A program made the translations under genes and the position numbers. Positions 46,551 to 54,404 of a DNA stretch of 64,000 nucleotides are shown in pieces. This stretch comes from Nocardioides donggukensis (GTDB lineage: Bacteria > Actinomycetota > Actinomycetes > Propionibacteriales > Nocardioidaceae), in the NCBI RefSeq assembly GCF_014842875.1, contig NZ_JACYXZ010000002.1, positions 434,001 to 498,000 on the forward strand, written 5' to 3'. Every line of letters begins with the position of its first letter. Within the stretch, counting starts at the first letter, position 1. Under the pieces are notes generated by a model that saw nothing but the letters and a program-made list of their open reading frames with translations, searched no databases and was not told the origin of the DNA.

Positions 46551-46606
46551 GTCGCGACTCTATCCACCGACGGGCCTCGACCTCGACAGCGGGACGGTGG
46601 GCCACA

Positions 46607-47089
46607 ATGACGGCCATGACCGACGCCGTACCCGAGTCCGAGTCCCTCGCCGACCTCAGCATCGAGGACTTCGTCGCCCGGATGCCCCAGGGCATGGGCG
46701 GTCTCAACGAGAAGATGGGCATCGAGATCACCGAGCTGTCCGCCGACCGGCTGGTCGCGACCATGCCGGTGGAGGGGAACACCCAGCCCTACGGCCTGCT
46801 GCACGGCGGCGCGTCCGTGGTCCTCGCCGAGACCCTCGGCTCGCTGGGCTCGGCCATCCACGCCCACCCGGACCGGGTCGCGGTCGGCGTCGACATCAAC
46901 GCCACCCACCACCGGGCCGCCACCGCCGGCACCGTGACCGGCGTCGCCACGCCGCTGCACCGCGGCCGCAGCATGGCGTCCTTCGAGGTCGTGATCACCG
47001 ACGAGCGGGACCGCAGGGTCTGCACCTGCCGGATCACCTGCGCCCTCGTGCCTGGCGCGCAGGTCCCCGGCAGCCAGCCGGCGGGCTGA
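46607..47089 (+). CDS. Hotdog-fold PaaI-type thioesterase
   Basis: Predicted acyl-CoA thioesterase of 157-160 aa. The hotdog core shows TMPVEGNTQPYGLLHGGASVV with the HGG motif, an active-site Glu in LAETLGSLGS, and VGVDINATHHRAATAG. Relatives hydrolyse phenylacetyl- or hydroxyphenylacetyl-CoA, or menaquinone-pathway intermediates; substrate is not determined here. ATG 46607 and 46616 are both in frame. The -46 to 0 region shared with polA is short (56 bp). Confidence 0.88.
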   Translation: MTAMTDAVPESESLADLSIEDFVARMPQGMGGLNEKMGIEITELSADRLVATMPVEGNTQPYGLLHGGASVVLAETLGSLGSAIHAHPDRVAVGVDINATHHRAATAGTVTGVATPLHRGRSMASFEVVITDERDRRVCTCRITCALVPGAQVPGSQPAG

Positions 47090-47102
47090 CCAGCAGCCGA
47101 CG

Positions 47103-47675
47103 TCAGACCAGGTCGCGCTGCCGACGCTGGGAGCGGCGGGCGGCCAGCACCTGCCCGAGCGCCGGTCGGCCGCCGGTCTGCGACCGCGCCGGCCGCCGCG
47201 AGCTCAGCTTCGCCCGGACCACCTGGGTCGGCGCCACCCGGAGGACGGCCTGCGGGGCCAGCGCCAGCCGGGCCAGGAAGCGGTGGGCCTCACGCGAGGC
47301 GCTGAGCGAGGCGGAGGCGACGTGGCCGATCCCCTTCTCCTCGGCGTGCGCGACCGCGGCGTCCATGAGGGCCCGGCCCACGCCGTGCCGCCGGAACTCC
47401 GGGAGCACGTGCGGGGAGACGGCCTGGACGACCGGCTCGACGTGCAGCGGGCTCATCGGCCCGACGCGCAGGTAGACGGCACCGGCCAGCCGTCCGTCGC
47501 ACTCGGCCACCACGATCCGGTCGCGGGCCGAGGCCAGCGACTGGTCGACGACCAGCTCCATGTCGACGAGCATCTGCTCGGCGGAGGCTCGGGGGACGAC
47601 CTCTTCCCAGAGGCGGACCAGGTCGGGCGCGTCCTCGGGACGCACCTCACGCAGCACCACGCCAGATCGGCTCAC
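47103..47675 (-). CDS. GNAT family N-acetyltransferase
   Basis: Acetyl-CoA-dependent transferase of 190 aa. The GNAT core is REVRPEDAPDLVRLWEEVVP, a strand VVAECDGRLAGAVYLRVGP, then the CoA loop VLPEFRRHGVGRALMDAAVAHAEE (seen in part) and ASREAHRFLARLAL. The last ~30 residues are a basic, Gln/Arg-rich tail (RRSQRRQRDLV) that may bind nucleic acid or be disordered. GTG 47675 start. Substrate unknown. Confidence 0.85.
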   Translation of the reverse strand: MSRSGVVLREVRPEDAPDLVRLWEEVVPRASAEQMLVDMELVVDQSLASARDRIVVAECDGRLAGAVYLRVGPMSPLHVEPVVQAVSPHVLPEFRRHGVGRALMDAAVAHAEEKGIGHVASASLSASREAHRFLARLALAPQAVLRVAPTQVVRAKLSSRRPARSQTGGRPALGQVLAARRSQRRQRDLV

Positions 47676-47754
47676 GCCCGCACTCCTCCCTCGGAACCCC
47701 CCGGCAAAGAGAGACTACGCTCAGCCGACCGTCCCCGGGAGAGGAGGCTCCGAC

Positions 47755-48492
47755 GTGCCCGGTCTCGGCACTCTCGTCAACGTCGTCGCCGTGCTGGTCG
47801 GCTCGGTGCTGGGCGTCGTGCTCGGCAACCGCCTGCCGCACCGCACCCGCGAGGTGGTGACCGACGCGCTCGGCCTGGTCACGCTGCTGATCGCCGCCAC
47901 CAGTGCGGTCGCGGTCCTGGACCCGGCGCTGGCGTCGTACGTCGGCCGCAGCGCACCGTTGCTGATCGTCCTCGGGGCGCTCCTGGTCGGCGCGATCCTG
48001 GGGTCGCTGCTGCGCATCGAGGCCGGTCTCGAGGGGCTGGCCGGCCTGGTGCAGCGTCGCCTGGTGCGCGGGGCGGGCGACCGGCACCTGTTCGTCGAGG
48101 GGTTCGTCACCGCCTCGCTCGTGTTCTGCACCGGTCCACTCACGATCCTCGGCTCGCTCAACGACGGGCTCGGCAACGGGGCCGACCAGCTCTACCTCAA
48201 GTCGGCCCTGGACGGGTTCGCGGCGATCGCCTTCGCGGCCGCGTTCGGCTGGGGGGTCGCGGCCAGCGTGCTCACCCTGATCGTGATCCAGGGCTCGCTC
48301 ACCGCGCTGGGCCTGGTGCTGGGTGACGTGCTGCCGGATGCGCACCTGGCGGCGATCACGGCCGCAGGGGGTCTGATCCTGGTCGGGGTGGCTCTCCGGC
48401 TGCTCCGGATCCGCGAGGTCCCGGTCGCCGACCTGCTGCCGGCGCTGCTGGTCGCCCCGCTCCTCGTGGAGCTCGCGGCGGCCGTCGGCTGA
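47755..48492 (+). CDS. DUF554 family membrane protein
   Basis: 245-aa polytopic membrane protein with about seven helices. The start GLGTLVNVVAVLVGSVLGVV, the HLFVEGFVTASLVFCTGPLT segment and QLYLKSALDGFAAIAFAAAF are characteristic of DUF554 (YdfK-like). Function is unknown; a transporter role has been suggested for the family only from topology. GTG 47755 is preceded by GAGAGGAGG. A TACGCT hexamer (47716-47721) could be the -10 element. Confidence 0.87.
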   Translation: MPGLGTLVNVVAVLVGSVLGVVLGNRLPHRTREVVTDALGLVTLLIAATSAVAVLDPALASYVGRSAPLLIVLGALLVGAILGSLLRIEAGLEGLAGLVQRRLVRGAGDRHLFVEGFVTASLVFCTGPLTILGSLNDGLGNGADQLYLKSALDGFAAIAFAAAFGWGVAASVLTLIVIQGSLTALGLVLGDVLPDAHLAAITAAGGLILVGVALRLLRIREVPVADLLPALLVAPLLVELAAAVG

Positions 48493-48604
48493 CCCCGCCC
48501 GGCCGACCGGACCCGAAATCGGATTGTTGCCGTGTTGTGGCCCCGTGAGGCTGTCGGACGGTCTGGGGTGGCTCTACAGTGTGGTGGCCGCATACGGTGC
48601 AAGG

Positions 48605-48627
48605 TGTGATCCGGGTCACGCTATAGT
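48605..48627 (+). promoter_or_regulatory. livH promoter with overlapping Crp-like operator
   Basis: TGTGATCCGGGTCACG (48605-48620) matches the Crp/GlxR consensus TGTGA-N6-TCACA in nine of ten half-site bases. It is followed immediately by TATAGT (48622-48627), an excellent -10. Transcription would start near 48634, leaving a ~45-nt leader before livH. With the operator in the -35/-10 spacer, binding should hinder RNA polymerase, so repression is the simpler reading. The rest of 48493-48679 shows nothing certain. Confidence 0.65.
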
Positions 48628-48679
48628 CCCGCTGGTCAGTTCAGGCCCCGCTGCGGGGGCACACAGTGACAGGAGCTCC

Positions 48680-49969
48680 ATGCACGTGCCACGGCTACGA
48701 GTCCCGCTGCTCGTTTCCCTCGTCGTCGTCCTCATCGGGATGCTCGCCTCGCCGTCGCTGGCGGCGACCGAGGAGGAGCAGTCGAACACCGTCCAGGGGA
48801 CGCTCGTCAACACCGCGGAGGACCGGGCGCCCGTCGAGGGCGTCGAGATCACGGTCACCAGCCCCGACGGCGAGGTGTTCACCGACACCAGCGACGACGA
48901 GGGCAAGTTCGAGATCGAGGTCCCCGGCCGCGGTGGCCGGGTGATGATCGAGCTCGACACCGAGACCCTTCCCGACGGCGTCTCGCTGCGCAACGAGAAC
49001 AAGAGCAGCATCACCCGGAACCTCAACCCGGGGCAGCGCGCGGTCATCCTCTTCCCGATCGGGCCCGACACCCGCGACATCGCGACCAAGTGGGACCGGA
49101 TCCCCCAGCTCGTCGTCAACGGTCTGATCTTCGGCATCATCCTCGCGCTCGGCGCCCTGGGGCTGTCGATGGTGTTCGGCACCACCGGCCTCACCAACTT
49201 CGCCCACGGTGAGCTGCTCACCCTCGGTGCGATGGCGGCGTACATGTTCAACGTGGCGATGGGCCTGCCGTTCGTCCTCGCCGCGGTGCTGTCGGTGGTG
49301 GTCGGGCTCGCGGTCGGCTGGGCGCAGGACAGAGGGCTGTGGCGACCGCTGCGCCATCGTGGCACCGGCCTGATCGCCATGATGATCGTGACCATCGGCC
49401 TGCAGTTCCTGCTCCGGAACCTGTTCCAGTACTTCACCTCGGGCCGCACCCTGAACTACGACGCCTACGTGACCCCCTCCGGCGTGGACGTGGGCCTGTT
49501 CAGCTACACCTACCGGGACGCGATCATGGCCGGCATCTCCGCGGCCGTGATCATCGCGGTGACCCTGGCGCTCTCGTTCACCCGCTTCGGCCGGGCCACC
49601 CGGGCCGTCGCCGACAACCCCGCGCTGGCCGCCTCCACCGGCATCAACGTGGACCGGGTGGTCTCGGGCGTGTGGATCGTCGGCACCGGACTGGCTGCCC
49701 TGGCCGGCGTCTTCCTGGGCTACACGCTCGGCGTCACGTTCAACATCGGCCAGTTCACCCTGCTCCTGCTGTTCGCCTCGGTCACCGTCGGTGGCCTCGG
49801 CTCCGTGTGGGGGGCCCTGATCGGCAGCCTCATCATCGGCGTGCTGATCGAGGTCTCGACCCTGGTCATCCCCGCGGAGCTCAAGAACGCCGGAGCCCTG
49901 ATGCTGCTGATCGTCATCCTGCTCGTCAGGCCGCAAGGCCTGCTCGGGCGCAAGGAACGGATCGGCTGA
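48680..49969 (+). CDS. livH: Branched-chain amino acid ABC permease LivH with N-terminal beta-sandwich domain
   Basis: Membrane subunit of a LivHMGF-type importer, fused to an extra extracytoplasmic domain. Residues 1-28 form a signal peptide (LLVSLVVVLIGMLASPSLAA). Residues ~35-130 look like a carboxypeptidase-regulatory/transthyretin-like beta-sandwich (VEGVEITVTSPDGEVFTDTS, DDEGKFEIEVPGRG). From ~150 on it is a LivH permease (GALGLSMVFGTTGLTNFAHG, LLFASVTVGGLGSVWGALIG). Total 429 aa against ~290-300 for plain LivH. ATG 48680 has an AGGAG site. First gene of the operon. Confidence 0.92.
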   Translation: MHVPRLRVPLLVSLVVVLIGMLASPSLAATEEEQSNTVQGTLVNTAEDRAPVEGVEITVTSPDGEVFTDTSDDEGKFEIEVPGRGGRVMIELDTETLPDGVSLRNENKSSITRNLNPGQRAVILFPIGPDTRDIATKWDRIPQLVVNGLIFGIILALGALGLSMVFGTTGLTNFAHGELLTLGAMAAYMFNVAMGLPFVLAAVLSVVVGLAVGWAQDRGLWRPLRHRGTGLIAMMIVTIGLQFLLRNLFQYFTSGRTLNYDAYVTPSGVDVGLFSYTYRDAIMAGISAAVIIAVTLALSFTRFGRATRAVADNPALAASTGINVDRVVSGVWIVGTGLAALAGVFLGYTLGVTFNIGQFTLLLLFASVTVGGLGSVWGALIGSLIIGVLIEVSTLVIPAELKNAGALMLLIVILLVRPQGLLGRKERIG

Positions 49970-49988
49970 GGGCCGGGAAAGAGGAATC

Positions 49989-50969
49989 ATGGACATCATC
50001 TCCAGCGCCCTCCACGACGCGTTCTCACCGTTCGCGCTGTCGTTCGTGCTCGCCGCGATCGGCCTCAACGTGCACTTCGGGTACACCGGACTGCTCAACT
50101 TCGGCCAGGCGGCGTTCTGCGCCGTCGGGGCCTACGCCATGGGCGTCTCCGTCGCCTCCTTCGACCTGCCGCTCATCGTGGGCATCTTCTTCGGCCTGGT
50201 CGCCTCCGCCCTGTTGGCGCTGGTGCTCGGTGTCCCGACGCTGCGACTGCGAGCCGACTACCTGGCGATCGCGACCATCGCGGCCGCCGAGATCGCCAGA
50301 CTGGTGTTCTCGACGTCGTTCAAGGAGTACTTCAACGCCCGCGACGGCGTCAGCGGCTTCACCCGGGGCTTCCGCGACATCAACCCGCTGCCGGACTTCA
50401 ACGGCCAGTTCCTGACCTTCAGCCGCAACGACTGGTGGGTCATGACCGTGGGCTGGGTCCTGGTCGCCCTCACCTGCATCTTCCTGTGGCTGCTCATGCG
50501 CTCCCCCTGGGGCCGCGTGCTGCGCAGCATCCGTGAGGACGAGGAGGCGGTCCGCTCCCTGGGCAAGAACGTCTACTCCTACAAGATGCAGGCGCTGGTG
50601 CTCGGCGGTGTGATCGGTGCCTTCGGTGGCTTCATCGGCGGCCTCGGACTCGCCTCGGTGCAGCCGGACAGCTTCAACACCGACTTCACGTTCATCGCGT
50701 TCACCATGCTGATCCTCGGCGGCGCGGCGCGGATCCTCGGTCCCGTCGTCGGGGCCGTGCTGTTCTGGGGCGTGCTGAGCGGAGTCGGGAGCACCCTGGC
50801 CCGACTCTCGAGCGGGGACAACCCGATCATCCCGCCGGACCTCATGGGCTCCGACCAGGTCAGCAACGTCCGGTTCATGCTCGCCGGCCTGGCGCTGATG
50901 CTGCTGATGATCTACCGCCCACAGGGAATCTTCGGCGACCGGAAGGAGATCGCGCTCGATGCCCGCTGA
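49989..50969 (+). CDS. livM: Branched-chain amino acid ABC permease LivM
   Basis: Second membrane subunit of the importer, 326 aa with about nine helices. Family motifs: LNVHFGYTGLLNFGQAAFCA near the N-terminus, TLRLRADYLAIATIAAAEIA, and SPWGRVLRSIREDEEAVRSL, the cytoplasmic loop that contacts the ATPases. It follows livH by 19 bp with a GAGGAA ribosome site, and its 3' end overlaps livG by 11 nt, so the operon is coupled. Confidence 0.94.
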   Translation: MDIISSALHDAFSPFALSFVLAAIGLNVHFGYTGLLNFGQAAFCAVGAYAMGVSVASFDLPLIVGIFFGLVASALLALVLGVPTLRLRADYLAIATIAAAEIARLVFSTSFKEYFNARDGVSGFTRGFRDINPLPDFNGQFLTFSRNDWWVMTVGWVLVALTCIFLWLLMRSPWGRVLRSIREDEEAVRSLGKNVYSYKMQALVLGGVIGAFGGFIGGLGLASVQPDSFNTDFTFIAFTMLILGGAARILGPVVGAVLFWGVLSGVGSTLARLSSGDNPIIPPDLMGSDQVSNVRFMLAGLALMLLMIYRPQGIFGDRKEIALDAR

Positions 50970-51975
50970 CGCCACTCCCAACCCCACTCCGACCCCCGAG
51001 GCCGGTCCCACAACCGGCCCCACAACCGGCCCCACGACCGGCACCACGACCGGCCACGCGGCCGCCGCCGCGGCGCTGGCCCAGGTCCCGAGCGAGCCCG
51101 GGGCCGCCAAGCCCGACCCGATCGTGATCGCCGACAACGTGAAGCGCTCGTTCGGCGGACTCACCGCCGTCGACGTGGAGCACGTGGAGATCCAGCGTGG
51201 TGTCATCACCGCGCTGATCGGTCCCAACGGTGCCGGCAAGACCACCTTCTTCAACCTGCTCACGGGCTTCGACCAGCCCGACAGCGGCGACTGGTCCTTC
51301 AACGGCACCTCGCTGCGCAAGAAGGCCTCGCACAAGGTGGCCCGGCTGGGCATGGTGCGCACCTTCCAGCTGACCAAGGTGCTCTCCAAGCTGACCGTGC
51401 TCGAGAACATGCGGCTCGGAGCCACCGGCCAGCGCGGGGAGTCCTTCTGGGCGGCACCGCTGAAGTTCCTCTGGGGCGGGCAGGAGGACGAGAACACCGT
51501 CCGCGCCCGCGAGCTGCTCGCCCGCTTCAAGCTCGACGGCAAGGAGAAGGACTTCGCGGGATCCCTCTCCGGTGGGCAGCGCAAGCTGCTCGAGATGGCC
51601 CGTGCCCTCATGGTCCGCCCCGAGCTGGTGATGCTGGACGAGCCCATGGCCGGGGTGAACCCTGCCCTCAAGCAGTCCCTGCTCGGTCACGTGAAGTCGC
51701 TGCGCGAGGACGGCATGACCGTGCTCTTCGTGGAGCACGACATGGACATGGTCCGCGACATCTCCGACTGGGTCATCGTCATGGCCCAGGGCAAGGTGAT
51801 CGCCGAGGGCACGCCCGACTCGATCATGGCCGACGAGCGGGTCATCGACGCCTACCTCGGCGCCCACCACGACGTGGACATCACCGAGATGGAGCGCGAG
51901 ATCGAGCAGGAGCACCTGGAGTACGGCGACCCGATGGGCGACTCGGCCCACCAGCCGCGCGAGGAGGAGAAGTGA
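50959..51975 (+). CDS. livG: Branched-chain amino acid ABC ATPase LivG
   Basis: ATP-binding subunit, 338 aa. Walker A is GPNGAGKTT, the signature SLSGGQRKLLEMARAL, Walker B LVMLDEPMAG, and VEHDMDMVRDISD carries the switch His. Two unusual ends are seen: an N-terminal ~35-residue low-complexity stretch encoded by 12-bp repeats (repeated TGPT units at 51004-51050) and a C-terminal acidic extension after YLGAHHDVDI. It overlaps livM by 11 nt and livF by 4 nt. Confidence 0.94.
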   Translation: MPADATPNPTPTPEAGPTTGPTTGPTTGTTTGHAAAAAALAQVPSEPGAAKPDPIVIADNVKRSFGGLTAVDVEHVEIQRGVITALIGPNGAGKTTFFNLLTGFDQPDSGDWSFNGTSLRKKASHKVARLGMVRTFQLTKVLSKLTVLENMRLGATGQRGESFWAAPLKFLWGGQEDENTVRARELLARFKLDGKEKDFAGSLSGGQRKLLEMARALMVRPELVMLDEPMAGVNPALKQSLLGHVKSLREDGMTVLFVEHDMDMVRDISDWVIVMAQGKVIAEGTPDSIMADERVIDAYLGAHHDVDITEMEREIEQEHLEYGDPMGDSAHQPREEEK

Positions 51976-52784
51976 GCCAGAACGCCGCCGCCGACAACGG
52001 CCTGGACGAGGCGGACGCCAAGGCGAGGGAGGTGCACCTGGCCGAGGCCGAGGGCGCCGTCCTCCGCGCCGACGACCTGGTCGCCGGCTATCTCCCCGGG
52101 GTCAACATCCTCACCGGCACCGACCTCTACTGCCGGGACGGGGAGCTGGTCGGCATCATCGGCCCCAACGGCGCCGGGAAGTCCACCCTGCTCAAGGCCC
52201 TCTTCGGTCTGGTCAAGATCCACTCCGGCACCGTGCAGCTGCGCGGCAGCGAGGTCACGAACGAGCGGGCCGACACGCTGGTCGCCAAGGGGATCGGCTT
52301 CGTCCCGCAGACCAACAACGTGTTCCCCAGCCTGACCATCGCCGAGAACCTCCAGATGGGCTGCTACCAGGCTCCCGAGAAGTTCCAGGACCGGTTCGAC
52401 TTCGTCACCGAGCTCTTCCCCGCCCTCGGCGAGCGCCGCGGGCAACGGGCCGGCTCGCTGTCCGGCGGCGAGCGGCAGATGGTCGCCATGGGCCGGGCGC
52501 TGATGATGGAGCCGTCGGTGCTGCTGCTGGACGAGCCCTCCGCGGGCCTCTCCCCCGCGCTACAGGACGAGGTCTTCGTCCGGACCCGGGCCATCAACCG
52601 GACCGGCGTCTCGGTGATCATGGTCGAGCAGAACGCCCGGCGCTGCCTGCAGATCTGTGACCGGGGCTACGTCCTCGACCAGGGACGCAACGCCTACACC
52701 GCCTCCGGTGCCGCGCTGGTCAACGACCCGAAGGTCATCGAGCTCTACCTCGGCACGCTGGCCAAGCAGGACAAGAAGAAGTAG
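51972..52784 (+). CDS. livF: Branched-chain amino acid ABC ATPase LivF
   Basis: Second ATP-binding subunit, 270 aa. Walker A GPNGAGKSTLL, Q-loop FVPQTNNVFPSLTIAENL, signature GSLSGGERQMVAMGRAL, Walker B VLLLDEPSAG and VEQNARRCLQICDRGYVL are all present. The GTG start overlaps the livG stop (GTGA). Last gene of the operon; a strong hairpin follows 41 bp after the stop. The N-terminal 35 residues before DDLVAGY are an acidic extension absent from compact LivF. Confidence 0.94.
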   Translation: MSQNAAADNGLDEADAKAREVHLAEAEGAVLRADDLVAGYLPGVNILTGTDLYCRDGELVGIIGPNGAGKSTLLKALFGLVKIHSGTVQLRGSEVTNERADTLVAKGIGFVPQTNNVFPSLTIAENLQMGCYQAPEKFQDRFDFVTELFPALGERRGQRAGSLSGGERQMVAMGRALMMEPSVLLLDEPSAGLSPALQDEVFVRTRAINRTGVSVIMVEQNARRCLQICDRGYVLDQGRNAYTASGAALVNDPKVIELYLGTLAKQDKKK

Positions 52785-52825
52785 CCACACCGGCCCGCAG
52801 GGGTCCGCGTACGGAAGCAGGGCAC

Positions 52826-52853
52826 AGGCCCTCCGGGATCTCCCGGAGGGCCT
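52826..52853. terminator. Hairpin 1 after the livHMGF operon
   Basis: AGGCCCTCCGGG (52826-52837) pairs perfectly with 52842-52853 around an ATCT loop and is followed by GTTGCAT. It serves as terminator of livHMGF. Confidence 0.85.
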
Positions 52854-52896
52854 GTTGCATGCTCACGGCCCCGTGGCGCCCGCCCGGGCAGCACGA

Positions 52897-52924
52897 AGGC
52901 CCCCCGGGAGATCCCGGGGGGCCT
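52897..52924. terminator. Hairpin 2, terminator of livK
   Basis: AGGCCCCCCGGG (52897-52908) pairs perfectly with 52913-52924 around an AGAT loop (ATCT on the minus strand). It begins 26 bp after the livK stop on the minus strand. Stem length, loop length and end sequences equal those of hairpin 1, so the two were probably duplicated or form a paired unit. Confidence 0.85.
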
Positions 52925-52950
52925 GCGTGTCGAGCCTCAGACGGTGTGGG

Positions 52951-54270
52951 TCACTTCTGACCCAGGCCCGCCTCGATGAGCTCGGGGACGATCTTCTTCG
53001 TCTCGTCGAACGCGATCAGGACGACCGCGTCGGGGTCCTGACCAGCGATCTCGCTGACCTCGGCGCTGTAGCTGGCAGCGTTGGGGTCGTAGAGCTGGGT
53101 CGAGACCACGGTGCCGCCCGACTCCTCGAAGAACTTCGTGACGTTCTCCGCCAGGGCCTCACCGTAGGAGTCCTGACGCACCAGCAGCGCGACGTTGTCG
53201 TAGCCGTCACCGAGCACCAGGTTGGCCATGACCGAACCCTGCATGACGTCCGACGGGGCGGTCCGGAAGTACAGACCGTTGTCGGCGTAGGTGTCGAACG
53301 CGGTCGAGGTGTTCGCCGGCGAGAAGTGCACGACGCCGGCGCCCGTGATCCGGTCGATCACGCTGAGCGACACCGAGGACGACGCAGCACCGATGATGGC
53401 GTCGGCGCCACCGCGGAGCAGCTTGTCGGTCTCGGACGGCGCGATGTTCGGCGTACCGTCACCGGAGTCGGCCTTGACCTGCTTGACCGGCTTGCCGAGG
53501 ACACCGCCGGCCTCGTTGATCTCCTGGACGGCGAGGTCGACACCCGCGAACTCCGGGGGCCCGAGGAACGCGAGGTCACCGCTCTGCGGCAGCAGGGTGC
53601 CGATCGTCAGCACGCCGTCGCCCTTGGGGACCTTGCCGGAGACCAGCTGGTTGGGCTTGACGCCCTCGGCCGGCGGGATCTCCTCCTCGATGTAGTCCTC
53701 GGCGGAGTAGGTGTTGTCGTCGCCGTACTGGTAGATGCCGATGGTCGCCTCGGCCGGGCTGCCGGTCTCGTTCAGCGACAGCGGACCCGAGGGACCGTCG
53801 TAGTCGATGTCCTGACCGTCGGCGAGCAGGTCCGAGCAGGACTTGAAGTCCGTGCACTGCTCGCCGTCCTTGGTGACCCCGGGGATCTCCTTGGCGATGG
53901 CCTTGCCCGAGTCGTTCTTCGCCGCGACCGCCGCGAGGGCGGTCACCATGACGGCGTCGTAGGACTCCTGGCCGTAGGTGAAGTCCTTCAGCTTGGGGTC
54001 GACCCCGAGCAGCCGGTCACGGAAGTCGTCCGCGATCTCGGGACCGGGGTAGGTGGCCCGGACGCCCTCGAGGGTGCCGGGGTCGAAGTCTGCGGAGTAG
54101 TCGGCGGTGTTGCCGTCGACGAAGTAGAGCTGCACGCCGCTCGCGTCGTCGCCCCCACCTCCGCCACCGGTGCTACTGCCGCCATCGTCGTCACTGCCGC
54201 AGCTGGCGAGGACCATCGAGGCGGCCATGGCGGCCACCCCGAGCTTCGCGATCTTGTTTGGGCGGAACAT
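52951..54270 (-). CDS. livK: LivK-type solute-binding lipoprotein with circularly permuted domain
   Basis: Substrate-binding lipoprotein for the adjacent importer, 439 aa. Signal peptide and lipobox VLASC put the lipid anchor at Cys24, followed by a Gly/Ser/Asp linker. The order of the type I periplasmic-binding fold is changed. Residues ~46-195 (QLYFVDGN, TLEGVRATYPGPEI, YDAVMVTALAA, SGPLSLNETG) are what normally forms the C-terminal third. After a linker (~196-218) comes the normal N-terminal start VLTIGTLLPQSGDLAFLGPP, INEAGGVLGK, IIGAASSSVS, FRTAPSDVMQG, and the protein ends at LIEAGLGQK, which would normally lead into QLYFVDGN. The frame is uninterrupted. GGAGG lies 5 nt before ATG 54270. 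Confidence 0.9.
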   Translation of the reverse strand: MFRPNKIAKLGVAAMAASMVLASCGSDDDGGSSTGGGGGGDDASGVQLYFVDGNTADYSADFDPGTLEGVRATYPGPEIADDFRDRLLGVDPKLKDFTYGQESYDAVMVTALAAVAAKNDSGKAIAKEIPGVTKDGEQCTDFKSCSDLLADGQDIDYDGPSGPLSLNETGSPAEATIGIYQYGDDNTYSAEDYIEEEIPPAEGVKPNQLVSGKVPKGDGVLTIGTLLPQSGDLAFLGPPEFAGVDLAVQEINEAGGVLGKPVKQVKADSGDGTPNIAPSETDKLLRGGADAIIGAASSSVSLSVIDRITGAGVVHFSPANTSTAFDTYADNGLYFRTAPSDVMQGSVMANLVLGDGYDNVALLVRQDSYGEALAENVTKFFEESGGTVVSTQLYDPNAASYSAEVSEIAGQDPDAVVLIAFDETKKIVPELIEAGLGQK

Positions 54271-54404
54271 CAAACCTCCGGGGTTTTCAGGACAGTTCAC
54301 GGCGGCACACCACCACCGGCCCCCCGAAACTAACGCCTCCGGACGGCGCCGCACCCGCGCACGCCACGACGTTGTCAAGTTGTGACCTGGACCATAGGGC
54401 CGGT

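Noticed and set aside
52951..54270. Frameshift or gene fusion as the explanation for the livK order
   Set aside because: The frame is continuous, each half occurs once, and the two pieces together make exactly one complete binding protein, which fits permutation rather than fusion of two proteins.
54373..54378. TTGACA as the livK -35 element
   Set aside because: A perfect -35 hexamer, but no acceptable -10 is found 16-19 nt downstream, so a promoter is not claimed.
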